Positions 52,628-60,276 of a DNA stretch of 64,000 bases are shown here, piece after piece. Source of the stretch: Streptomyces sp. SLBN-31 (GTDB lineage: Bacteria > Actinomycetota > Actinomycetes > Streptomycetales > Streptomycetaceae). A model generated the notes under the pieces. The model ran no database searches. It was not told where the DNA came from and saw only the letters and a program-made list of their open reading frames with translations. The stretch spans positions 3,038,001-3,102,000 of the forward strand of contig NZ_VFNC01000001.1 of NCBI RefSeq assembly GCF_006715395.1, in the 5' to 3' direction. Both the position numbers and the translations under genes were made by a program. Positions within the stretch are counted from its first letter, which is position 1. The number at the start of each line of letters is the position of its first letter.

Positions 52628-53043
52628 CGGCGCGGGACAGGGGCGTCAGGCACCTGGTCGTACTGCGCAGAGCGCGGCCAGGTGCGGCGGGTCGGTTCGT
52701 GCCCGTCCACCGTGGTTCGGGTGGTCCCGCATGACGTCCGAGCAGGTCCCGCCCGCGGCCCCCCGTCGCCACGCCTACTGGCAGACCGCCCTCACCGCCG
52801 CCGTGCCGGCGGCTACGCCGTCCACCGGCACTGGCCGGTGCTGCTCACCGGCGCCGTCCGGCCGGCCGTGGCCGACCAGGGCCGGCTGCTGGTGGGCGCC
52901 CTGGCCGGCGCGACCTGGTCGTGCGCGGCACTGGCCCAGCAGGGCGTGGTGCGGCGCTGCCCGCCGCGGGGCCGGGCCGGTGTTTCCCGGCGCCCAGCTT
53001 CAGGTAGGAGTCCGTTGTCGGTGCGACGAGGAGGGGGAGCGGC
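52628..53043. other. gene-free stretch with a possible gene remnant
   Basis: 416 bp between GH65 and prcB with no intact gene. From 52731 a start MTSEQVPPAAPRRHAYWQTA runs into a second frame reading GGYAVHRHWPVLLTGAVRPA then DQGRLLVGALAGATWSCAAL up to about 52950. This looks like the head of an actinomycete protein broken by a frameshift and truncated. I cannot name the family. Upstream of prcB, GGAGGGGGAGC gives its ribosome-binding site. Confidence 0.45.
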
Positions 53044-53898
53044 ATGACGTCGAGCGACACCGGCGGGCGGCTGGGGGAGGAGTTCTTCACTCCCGGGACC
53101 GCGTCGTTCACCGAGTTCCTGGCCGCACACCGGCCCGAACTGCTGCCCACGCGCCGCCCGTTCCCCGACGGCGTCCGCGCCGGGGCCGACCGGTTCCCGC
53201 ACGGCACCACCGTGCTGGCGCTCACCTACCGCGACGGCGTGCTGATCGCCGGCGACCGCCGGGCCACGATGGGCAACCTCATCGCCCAGCGGGACCTGGA
53301 GAAGGTGCATCCCGCGGACGACCACACGGCCGTGGCCTTCGCCGGCTCCGTCGGACTCGCCCTGGACATGGTCAAGCTGTACCAGGTGGAGCTGGCCCAC
53401 TTCGAGAAGATCGAGGGCATCCCCATGACCCTCGCCGCCAAGGCCAACCGTCTCGCCGGCATCATCCGGCAGAACCTGGGCCAGGCGATGCAGGGTCTGG
53501 CCGTCGTCCCCCTCCTCGCCGGCTACGACCCCACCGCCCCCGAGGGCGGCAAGGGCCGCATCTTCGGCTACGACGTGGCCGGCGGCCTGTACGAGAAGCG
53601 GGGCTTCCACGCCGACGGCTCGGGATCGCCGTACGCGAGAGGCGCGCTGAAGAAGCTCTTCCGTACCGGCATGGACCGGCGCGAGGCCGCCCTGGCCGCC
53701 CTCCAGGCCCTGTACGACGCGGCCGACGACGACTCCGCGACCGGCGGCCCCGACATCGGCCGGCGGATCTTCCCCATCGTGTCGGTGATCACCGAGGACG
53801 GTTTCGAGCGGCTCCCCGAGCAGGAGACGGAGCAGCTCAGCCGGGAGATGGTGGAGCAGCGCCGCAGCCGCCCGGACGGCCCGAACGCCGCTCCCTGA
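53044..53898 (+). CDS. prcB: proteasome beta subunit, orphan copy
   Basis: A 284-residue Ntn-hydrolase. A propeptide of 54 residues ends FPHG before the catalytic Thr (TTVLALTYRDG), so maturation should expose Thr55 as Thr1. Asp17 and Lys33 of mature numbering are both present (AGDRRAT and LEKV), as are GSGSPYARGALKKL and DAADDDSATGGPDIGRRIFP. The enzyme should therefore be active in the 20S particle. The usual partners are missing here: no prcA follows (the next gene is convergent and unrelated), no pup precedes, and dop/pafA are not visible. It is probably a second beta subunit that joins the alpha rings made elsewhere. GGAGGGGGAGC lies upstream of the ATG. Confidence 0.9.
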   Translation: MTSSDTGGRLGEEFFTPGTASFTEFLAAHRPELLPTRRPFPDGVRAGADRFPHGTTVLALTYRDGVLIAGDRRATMGNLIAQRDLEKVHPADDHTAVAFAGSVGLALDMVKLYQVELAHFEKIEGIPMTLAAKANRLAGIIRQNLGQAMQGLAVVPLLAGYDPTAPEGGKGRIFGYDVAGGLYEKRGFHADGSGSPYARGALKKLFRTGMDRREAALAALQALYDAADDDSATGGPDIGRRIFPIVSVITEDGFERLPEQETEQLSREMVEQRRSRPDGPNAAP

Positions 53899-53935
53899 CA
53901 GAACCCCACGCGTCCGAACAGCCCGCCGCCGCACC

Positions 53936-54895
53936 TCAGCCGCGCAGCCTCAACTCCTTGCGCCACTTGACGAACTGCTGCTCCGCGTCCCCGGTGTACG
54001 ACCACGGCGTACGCGTCGCCCGCCGGCCCAGCATGCGCATCAGCGGACCGGCGACCTCCCTGTCCCCGGCCAGACAGGCCGCGTGCGCAAGGTAGTTGAA
54101 GTCGCGCAGTTCGCCCGGGAGGATCTCGCTCGCCACCCGCCCCATGATCCAGCGCTGCCAGGTGCGGCGCAGGTCGCCCACCGCACCGTCGTGGGTCCAG
54201 TGCTGCCCGAGACCCACCGCGCTGCGGCCGCTGTGACCGGCGTCCAGGGCGAAGCGGTACTCCTCCACGTGCGCGTACTGCACCAGCACCGGCAGCGCGC
54301 AGCCCGGCGGCGACACTCCGGCGGCGTCGCGGGCGAAGTCGTACATCAGACCGTGACTGCCGTGCCAGCGGGCCGAGTAGTAGTGCAGGACCTGCAGGTG
54401 GCCCTCCACGCTGTACGGGTCACGCTGGTGCAACTCGTCCCACCAGCGGGCCAGTTCCTGCCGGCGCACCCCCTGCGGGTACAGCCGCGCCACGGAGATC
54501 AGCGAGATCCACGGCGTCGGATCGTCCAGATAGGCCTCCGCCGCCTGCAGGCACGCCGTCACCGCGGTGTCGATGCGGTGCTGGTCCATCGGCGCACCCC
54601 GGCCCGCGGCGATGGCCACGTTGAACGCCCGGGCCGTCTCGGTCGCCGCGCGCAGCACCAGCGCGTCCGCGCTGCGCGGTTCGGCGGCCACCCAGGTCTC
54701 CGCGGTTGAACTGCTCGCGCAGGCCTGTGCGAGCGTCCGGACGCGGTGACCGCGGGCGAGCCAGTCCGCGCCGGTCGTCCGCAGCAGGTCCCGCAGGCCC
54801 TGCCAGCGGCCGATGACGATGTCGTGCGAGGCGTCGGTGAGGGCGGCGTCGCCGCAGTCGGGGTCGAAGTCGGGAGCGAAACGGTCGCGCGCCAT
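53936..54895 (-). CDS. conserved hypothetical protein (319 aa)
   Basis: MARDRFAPDFDPDCGDAALT opens a soluble, all-helical protein that looks like a tetratricopeptide-type solenoid: AETWVAAEPRSADALVLRAA, ACLQAAEAYLDDPTPWISLI, RQELARWWDELHQRDPYSVE, then a C-terminal VKWRKELRLRG. No catalytic motif is visible. Such proteins occur in many Streptomyces without known function. GGGAG precedes the ATG. Its start is 13 bp from the stop of the APC permease on the same strand, so it is the second gene of that transcript. Confidence 0.75.
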   Translation of the reverse strand: MARDRFAPDFDPDCGDAALTDASHDIVIGRWQGLRDLLRTTGADWLARGHRVRTLAQACASSSTAETWVAAEPRSADALVLRAATETARAFNVAIAAGRGAPMDQHRIDTAVTACLQAAEAYLDDPTPWISLISVARLYPQGVRRQELARWWDELHQRDPYSVEGHLQVLHYYSARWHGSHGLMYDFARDAAGVSPPGCALPVLVQYAHVEEYRFALDAGHSGRSAVGLGQHWTHDGAVGDLRRTWQRWIMGRVASEILPGELRDFNYLAHAACLAGDREVAGPLMRMLGRRATRTPWSYTGDAEQQFVKWRKELRLRG

Positions 54896-54908
54896 GGGGG
54901 AATCTCCC

Positions 54909-56381
54909 TCAGAAGTCGGTCGGGAGACCCTCGTAGGCATGCGTGTTCGCCACCGCCAGGTCCTCGGGCACGTACTCCGCCTCCACCGTGCGGCTGGCGT
55001 CCAGCCGGGCGGGCCGGTAGTAGTCGCTGCCCTGCCTCCAGTACCAGAGCATCGGCACGAGCCCGACGGCCAGACCGCCGATGCCGATCGCGATCGCCGC
55101 GGGGTCGAGCTCGCCCAGCGACTCGACGAAGATCCAGAACATGAACAGGGCACCGAACAGCGGCCACAGACCGCCGAGCAGGAAGTTCCCCACCGACTTC
55201 AGCAGCATCTTGCGGTACGCGACCACCACGGCCAGGCCCGCGAGGCCGTAGTACACGGCGATCTGCAGACCGATCGCCGAGATCGCGTCGCCGAGGATCT
55301 CACCCACGGAGCCCAGGGCGTTGGAGGCGATGAACATCGCCAGCGCCACCCCGCCGACCACGGCGATCGCCACCCACGGGGTGTTCCAGGTGCGGTGCAC
55401 CCTGCCCAGGGCGGAGGGCATCGTGCGGTCGCGGCCCATGGCGAACAGCGAGCGCGTGACCTGGATGAGCGTGGTCTCCAGCGTGGCGATGGTCGACAGC
55501 ATCACGGCCACGATCAGCAACTTGCCGCCCCAGCCCGGCCAGACCTCCTCGCCGAGCACGCCCAGCACGTTCGCGTCGTTGTCCTCGATCTGCTTCGAGG
55601 ACAGGATCACGTTCACCGCGATGGTGAACACCTCGAACAACAGGAAGACGATGCCGACCCCGATCAGGCCCGCGAGTCCCGTCGTACGACGGCTGTTGCG
55701 GGTCTCCTCGCTCAGGTTGCTGGTGACGTCCCAGCCCCAGTAGTAGAAGGCGGCGACCAGCGCGCCCGACGCGAACCCCGCCACCCCGTCGAAGTGGGAG
55801 AAGCCCAGCCAGGACCAGTCGAAGGCGCGGGCGTTGCCGGTGTGGAAGAAGGCGAGGACCGCGAACAGCCCCAGAATGGCCAGCTCCACACCCGACATGA
55901 CGAGCTGTGCGCGGACCGTGAGCCGTGCGCCGCCCAGCACCACGAGCAGCATGATCACGAACCAGACCGCGCCGACCACCGTGGACAGCGCCGTGTTGTC
56001 GGCCAGCCCGGAGTCGAACAGGGCCAGCGTCATCGAACCGGCCGGCAGCGAGCCCGCGACCATGAAGATGGTCGCCGAGATCACCAGCGCCCAGCCGCTG
56101 ATGAAGCCCAGGAACGGGTGGAGCGTGCGGCCCACCCAGGAGTAGCTGGCGCCCGCGTTGACGTCGATACGGCTGAGGTAGCTGAAGGCGAGGGCGATGC
56201 CCAGCATGGGTATCGCGCAGTACAACAGCGCGGCCGGGCTGGCGAGCCCGACCGTGCCGACGAGGACCGCCGTGGTGGCGGCGATGGAGTACGCCGGGGC
56301 ACTGCCCGCGACGGCCATCACCACGGTGTCGAAGGTACCGAGGGCATTGGCCTGCAGCCCTCTGCCCCTGTTCATGCTCAT
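54909..56381 (-). CDS. APC-family amino acid permease
   Basis: A 490-residue, 12-span transporter of the APC superfamily. The first unwound helix is VVMAVAGSAPAYSIAATTAV, and FYYWGWDVTSNLSEETRNSR marks span 6 and the loop after it; both are characteristic. The C-terminal soluble tail is short. The substrate (amino acid or amine) is not determined. It has a good housekeeping promoter at 56567-56594 and a leader of about 180 nt. The hypothetical protein gene follows directly. Confidence 0.9.
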   Translation of the reverse strand: MSMNRGRGLQANALGTFDTVVMAVAGSAPAYSIAATTAVLVGTVGLASPAALLYCAIPMLGIALAFSYLSRIDVNAGASYSWVGRTLHPFLGFISGWALVISATIFMVAGSLPAGSMTLALFDSGLADNTALSTVVGAVWFVIMLLVVLGGARLTVRAQLVMSGVELAILGLFAVLAFFHTGNARAFDWSWLGFSHFDGVAGFASGALVAAFYYWGWDVTSNLSEETRNSRRTTGLAGLIGVGIVFLLFEVFTIAVNVILSSKQIEDNDANVLGVLGEEVWPGWGGKLLIVAVMLSTIATLETTLIQVTRSLFAMGRDRTMPSALGRVHRTWNTPWVAIAVVGGVALAMFIASNALGSVGEILGDAISAIGLQIAVYYGLAGLAVVVAYRKMLLKSVGNFLLGGLWPLFGALFMFWIFVESLGELDPAAIAIGIGGLAVGLVPMLWYWRQGSDYYRPARLDASRTVEAEYVPEDLAVANTHAYEGLPTDF

Positions 56382-56715
56382 GGTTGCGCTGCTTTCCGTG
56401 TTGCGCGACGCGAGGCCGGCCCGGCCCCGACGACGTAAGGGAGGTGGGGGGTGGTGAACCAGCCTCTGACCGACGAGGGTTGACCTCGGGACAGGGGTTG
56501 GGGAAAGGCGTGGTGGATCGCGCCCGGCCAGTGCGTCGCCGGGTAGTCACAGCGTGTGTGCGAGTGATGATAGCCCCACACTTTGAGCTTTCAAGATTGA
56601 CCAGTGGGTAATCTGATGAGCCGCACGGGGCCGGGGAGGTTGGACGGCGCACAACGGGAAACGCGGATCAGGACACCGTACGAAGCGATCCGCCGCAGTG
56701 CGCCAGGAGGTACTC
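56382..56715. other. intergenic region between divergent APC permease and DUF5709 genes
   Basis: 334 bp. It contains the leftward promoter of the permease (56567-56594), a leader of about 180 nt with no riboswitch family that I recognise, and a rightward GGGTAA (56606-56611) preceded by GCTT that resembles a SigB-type stress promoter for the DUF5709 gene. The ribosome-binding site AGGAGG lies at 56705-56710. Confidence 0.6.
56567..56594 (-). promoter_or_regulatory. promoter of the APC permease
   Basis: Minus-strand TTGAAA (56594-56589), a 16-nt spacer and TATCAT (56572-56567), close to the housekeeping consensus. Confidence 0.7.
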
Positions 56716-57207
56716 ATGGGCACCGACCCGATGGCCGACGACGCCTACCAGCCCACCGGAACCAACGAGGAGCAGGAGGACGCGGCGCCGCTCGACCTGC
56801 AGGACGCCCTCGACGAACGCGACTACGACACCACCCTCGACGAGGGCTACTCCCCGCCGGAGAAGCCGCTCGGCGTCAACCGGCACGGCACGACCGCGGC
56901 CGAACAGCATGAGGGCGAGACCCTCGACCAACGGCTCGCCGAAGAGGTCCCCGACGTCACGCCGCCGGCCGGCGACGAGATCGGCGACCTCCCCGGCGGC
57001 GAGGGGGAACCGCTCGACCCCGAGGCCGGCACGGACCGCGCGGGCCGCCTGGTCGCCCCCGACGAGGGCGCCCACCCCGATATCACCAAGGAGACGATCG
57101 CCTCCGACGTGGGCATCGACGGCGGAGCCGCCGGCGCCGAGGAGGCAGCCGTCCATGTCGTCGAGGAGGACGTCGTCGAGGACGACGCGGAGCTGCCCGG
57201 CGGCTGA
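56716..57207 (+). CDS. DUF5709 family acidic protein
   Basis: A 163-residue, very acidic, probably disordered protein. The block YDTTLDEGYSPPEKPLGVNR followed by GTTAAEQHEGETLDQRLAEE is the signature of the actinomycete DUF5709 family. No known activity. The start is set at ATG 56716 with AGGAGG 5-6 nt upstream; an earlier in-frame start exists without such a site. A SigB-like promoter sequence upstream suggests stress control. It is convergent with sthA. Confidence 0.85.
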   Translation: MGTDPMADDAYQPTGTNEEQEDAAPLDLQDALDERDYDTTLDEGYSPPEKPLGVNRHGTTAAEQHEGETLDQRLAEEVPDVTPPAGDEIGDLPGGEGEPLDPEAGTDRAGRLVAPDEGAHPDITKETIASDVGIDGGAAGAEEAAVHVVEEDVVEDDAELPGG

Positions 57208-57215
57208 TCCGGCGC

Positions 57216-58619
57216 TCAGTCGCCGATGTGGTCGATCTGCCGCAGCCGGTTGGTGGCGTCGAGGGCGGCGACTTTGTAGGACTCCGCCAGCGTCGGATAG
57301 TTGAACACCGCGTCGACCAGGTAGTCGACGGTGCCGCCGCAGCCCATCACGGTCTGCCCGATGTGGATCAGCTCGGTGGCGCCGGTGCCGAAGCAGTGCA
57401 CACCGAGCAGCGTGCGGTCCTCGGGGGAGACCAGCAGCTTCAGCATGCCGTGCGAGTCGCCGATGATCTGGCCGCGGGCCAGTTCGCGGTAGCGGGAGAT
57501 GCCCACCTCGAACGGCACGCTGTCCTCGGTGAGCTGGTCCTCGGTCCGGCCCACGAAGCTGATCTCGGGGATGGTGTAGATGCCGATGGGCTGCAGGCCG
57601 TGCATCTGTCCGACCGGCTCCCCGCAGGCGTGGTAGGCCGCCGAGCGGCCCTGTTCCATCGATGTCGCCGCGAGCGCCGGGAAGCCGATGACGTCACCGA
57701 CCGCGTAGATGTGCGGCACCTCGGTGCGGTAGTGCTCGTCGACCGTGATCCGGCCGCGCCGGTCCGCCGACAACCCGGCCTTGTCCAGGTCGAGTCCGTC
57801 GGTCAGGCCCTGCCGGCCGGCCGAGTACATCACGGCGTCGGCGGGGATCTTCTTGCCGCTCTCCAGGACGGTGAGCGTACCGCGCGCATGACGCTCCACC
57901 GCGGCCACGGTCTCACCGAACCGGAAGGTCACGGCGAGGTCCCGCAGGTGGTACTTGAGCGCCTCGATGATCTCGATGTCGCACATGTCGAGCATCCCGG
58001 CCCGCTTCTCCACCACCGTCACCTTGCTGCCGAGCGCGGCGAACATGGAGGCGTACTCCATGCCGATGACCCCGGCACCCACGATGACCATGGAGCGCGG
58101 GACGCGTTCGAGCTCGAGGACGTTGTCGGAGTCCATGATCGTACGGCCGTCGAACTCGACGCTGTCGGGCCGGGCCGGCCGGGTGCCGGTGGCGATGATG
58201 ATGTTCTCGGCGCTGAGCAGCCGTTCGTTGCCGGTCACCTCGCGCAGCGCGACGGTGTGCGGGTCGACGAACCGTCCCGTGCCGGCGAAGAGGGCGACCT
58301 GGTTGCGGGAGAGCTGGCTGCGGATGACATCGACCTCGCGGCCCACCACGTGCTGGGTGCGGGCGGTCAGGTCGGCGACGGTGATGTCGTCCTTGAGCCG
58401 GTAGCTCTGCCCGTACAGATCCCGCTGGGTGAGGCCGGTCAGGTACAGCACGGCCTCGCGCAGGGTCTTCGAGGGGATGGTGCCGGTGTGGATGGAGACC
58501 CCACCGACCATGTCGGGGCGGTCGACGACGGCGACCCGGCGGCCGAGCTTGGCCGCGGCGATGGCGGCCTTCTGGCCGCCCGGGCCGGATCCGATGACGA
58601 GTATGTCGAAGTCGGGCAC
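57216..58619 (-). CDS. sthA: soluble pyridine nucleotide transhydrogenase
   Basis: A 467-residue flavoprotein. The FAD motif is [20 protein letters not shown] (residues 8-27) and the NAD(P) motif [20 protein letters not shown] (about 180). The site that holds the redox disulfide in related enzymes reads [13 protein letters not shown]; both cysteines are replaced, which distinguishes transhydrogenase from lipoamide and glutathione reductases. The C-terminal dimer domain contains [15 protein letters not shown]. It balances NADH and NADPH pools. It is a single gene, convergent with DUF5709. Confidence 0.92.
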   Translation of the reverse strand: MPDFDILVIGSGPGGQKAAIAAAKLGRRVAVVDRPDMVGGVSIHTGTIPSKTLREAVLYLTGLTQRDLYGQSYRLKDDITVADLTARTQHVVGREVDVIRSQLSRNQVALFAGTGRFVDPHTVALREVTGNERLLSAENIIIATGTRPARPDSVEFDGRTIMDSDNVLELERVPRSMVIVGAGVIGMEYASMFAALGSKVTVVEKRAGMLDMCDIEIIEALKYHLRDLAVTFRFGETVAAVERHARGTLTVLESGKKIPADAVMYSAGRQGLTDGLDLDKAGLSADRRGRITVDEHYRTEVPHIYAVGDVIGFPALAATSMEQGRSAAYHACGEPVGQMHGLQPIGIYTIPEISFVGRTEDQLTEDSVPFEVGISRYRELARGQIIGDSHGMLKLLVSPEDRTLLGVHCFGTGATELIHIGQTVMGCGGTVDYLVDAVFNYPTLAESYKVAALDATNRLRQIDHIGD

Positions 58620-58772
58620 CCTCGGAAGTCTGTCAGCCCCAAGGCCCTCTTAGAAAGGGCGAACGGTCAACGGATGCCCACTGATCGATCCGAACCCCTT
58701 CCGACCGTCCGGCAGTTGTCCGCCGGCATCCGAGGAGGTGCCGATCCGCCCGACGAGCGCGAGAATGCGCCC

Positions 58773-59897
58773 ATGGGCCATCGACTCGCCGACACAAGCA
58801 GCCCCGCCCGGCTGGCCGCCCCCGACGAGGGCATCGGCCATGACGAACTGGCGCTGGCCACCCGCAACCACGGTCTGCCGCTGGAAGCGCTCCGCTACGA
58901 CGTCACCCCGCCCGGCCTGCACTACGTGCTCACGCACTACGACATGCCCTACGTCCCCGACGACACGGCCTGGCGGCTGACGGTCACGGGCCGCGTGCAC
59001 CGGCCGCTGCACCTGGACCTCGCTGACCTGAAAGAGTTTCCGCAGGTCACCACCCGGGTGACCCTGGAGTGCGCGGGCAACGGCCGCGCACTGCTGACAC
59101 CCCGCCCGGTCAGCCAGCCCTGGCTGGTCGAGGCGGTCGGCACCGCCGAGTGGACCGGCGTACCGCTGCGGCTGCTGCTCGCCGAGGCGGGGGTGGACGC
59201 GGACGCCGTGGACGTCGTCTTCACCGGCGCCGACCACGGCGTGGAGCGCGGCGTCGAGCAGGACTACCAGCGGTCCCTGCCGATCGACGTGGCCACGGGC
59301 ACCGAACCGGAGGTGCTGGTCGCCCACGCGATGAACGGTGCCCCCCTGCCGCCGCAGCACGGCCACCCGCTCCGGCTGATCGTGCCCGGCTGGTACGGCA
59401 TGGCGCATGTGAAGTGGCTCCGCGAAGTCACCGTCACCGACGCGCCGTTCACCGGTTTCCAGCAGTCCGTCGCCTACCGGCTGCGCCAGGAGTCCGGCGA
59501 GGAGGGCGAGCCGGTCACCCGGATCGTGCCGCGGGCGCTGCTCGTCCCGCCCGGGTTCCCCGACTTCATGTCCCGGGCCAGGGTGGTGCGGCCCGGCCCC
59601 GTGCAGCTCGAAGGGCGTGCCTGGTCGGGTCGGGCGCCGGTGACCCGCGTCGACGTCAGCACGGACGCGGGTACCACCTGGCAGGAAGCCGAGCTGGAAC
59701 CGGACGAGGGCCGGCCGTGGGCCTGGCGCCGCTGGCACTTCGCGTGGACGGCGGCCGAGGGCGAGTACGAGCTCAGCGCCCGGGCCACCGACGCCGCAGG
59801 CCACACCCAGCCGCTCCAACAGCCCTGGAACCGCGGCGGTTTCGCCAACAACCTGGTGCAGCGGGTCCCGGTCCTGTGCCTTGCCGAGGCCCCCTAG
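58773..59897 (+). CDS. sulfite-oxidase-family molybdopterin enzyme
   Basis: A 374-residue protein. The molybdenum ligand is the Cys of VTLECAGNGR (about residue 108), in the usual context of the SUOX fold. A C-terminal Mo-co dimerisation domain (about 250-370) has VQLEGRAWSGRAPVTRVDVS and QPWNRGGFANN. No heme domain and no signal peptide are present, so it is a cytoplasmic bacterial type. The electron acceptor and substrate are unknown. The start ATG 58773 has no strong ribosome-binding site. Its stop overlaps the convergent small gene by 4 bp. Confidence 0.87.
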   Translation: MGHRLADTSSPARLAAPDEGIGHDELALATRNHGLPLEALRYDVTPPGLHYVLTHYDMPYVPDDTAWRLTVTGRVHRPLHLDLADLKEFPQVTTRVTLECAGNGRALLTPRPVSQPWLVEAVGTAEWTGVPLRLLLAEAGVDADAVDVVFTGADHGVERGVEQDYQRSLPIDVATGTEPEVLVAHAMNGAPLPPQHGHPLRLIVPGWYGMAHVKWLREVTVTDAPFTGFQQSVAYRLRQESGEEGEPVTRIVPRALLVPPGFPDFMSRARVVRPGPVQLEGRAWSGRAPVTRVDVSTDAGTTWQEAELEPDEGRPWAWRRWHFAWTAAEGEYELSARATDAAGHTQPLQQPWNRGGFANNLVQRVPVLCLAEAP

Positions 59898-60100
59898 GGC
59901 AGCAGCTTCTCCATGGCCGCGTCGCCCTCGGTCTCCAGCTTGCGCCTGGCCCATTCCAGGCTGCGCGGGGTGATGTCCTTGCCGGCCGCGAGGACGAGGT
60001 CCTCCGGTGACACCTCGGTGCCTGTGCGGGTGTGGAGCAGGGCGTCCGGGGTGACGCGGTCCTCGGACGACGCGGACGCGTCGGGCTGTGACATCGGCAT
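59894..60100 (-). CDS. small hypothetical protein (68 aa)
   Basis: MPMSQPDASASSEDRVTPDA then LLHTRTGTEVSPEDLVLAAG and a helical C-terminus with EWARRKLETEGDAAMEKLL. It is soluble and of unknown function; small proteins with this SPEDLVLAAGKD pattern occur in Streptomyces. GAGGAG lies about 9 nt before the ATG. An upstream in-frame TTG is a less likely start. It is divergent from the MMPL gene. Confidence 0.65.
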   Translation of the reverse strand: MPMSQPDASASSEDRVTPDALLHTRTGTEVSPEDLVLAAGKDITPRSLEWARRKLETEGDAAMEKLLP

Positions 60101-60222
60101 GATCTCTGCTCCTCGTGTCCGGATCTCTTCTTCGGTCCCGGTGCTGTACCCGGTTCCGATATCACCATTCAACGCCCGGGCCCCGCGTGCATCCGGAGGA
60201 GACCCGAGATGCCGGAGTGACA

Positions 60223-60253
60223 GGACGGACGTCTAATGAGGAGACGAACGTCT
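60223..60253 (+). promoter_or_regulatory. tandem candidate operators before the MMPL gene
   Basis: GGACGGACGTCT (60223-60234) and AGACGAACGTCT (60242-60253) are 10 of 12 identical and 19 bp apart. The second is a perfect inverted repeat AGACG-AA-CGTCT. A -10-like TAATGA (60234-60239) lies between them. A TetR-type repressor could bind both; no regulator gene is adjacent. Confidence 0.5.
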
Positions 60254-60276
60254 GGCCGACGGGAGAGACCAAGTCC

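Noticed and set aside
52731..54095. 454-codon open frame spanning the prcB region
   Set aside because: Over most of its length it is an out-of-frame shadow of prcB; only the first about 28 codons might be a gene remnant.
56382..56560. Riboswitch in the APC permease leader
   Set aside because: I could not match the leader to any known class; only an unexplained leader is claimed.
57228..58770. Plus-strand open frame upstream of the sulfite-oxidase-like gene
   Set aside because: Antisense to sthA. The real protein starts at ATG 58773, where SUOX-type sequence begins.
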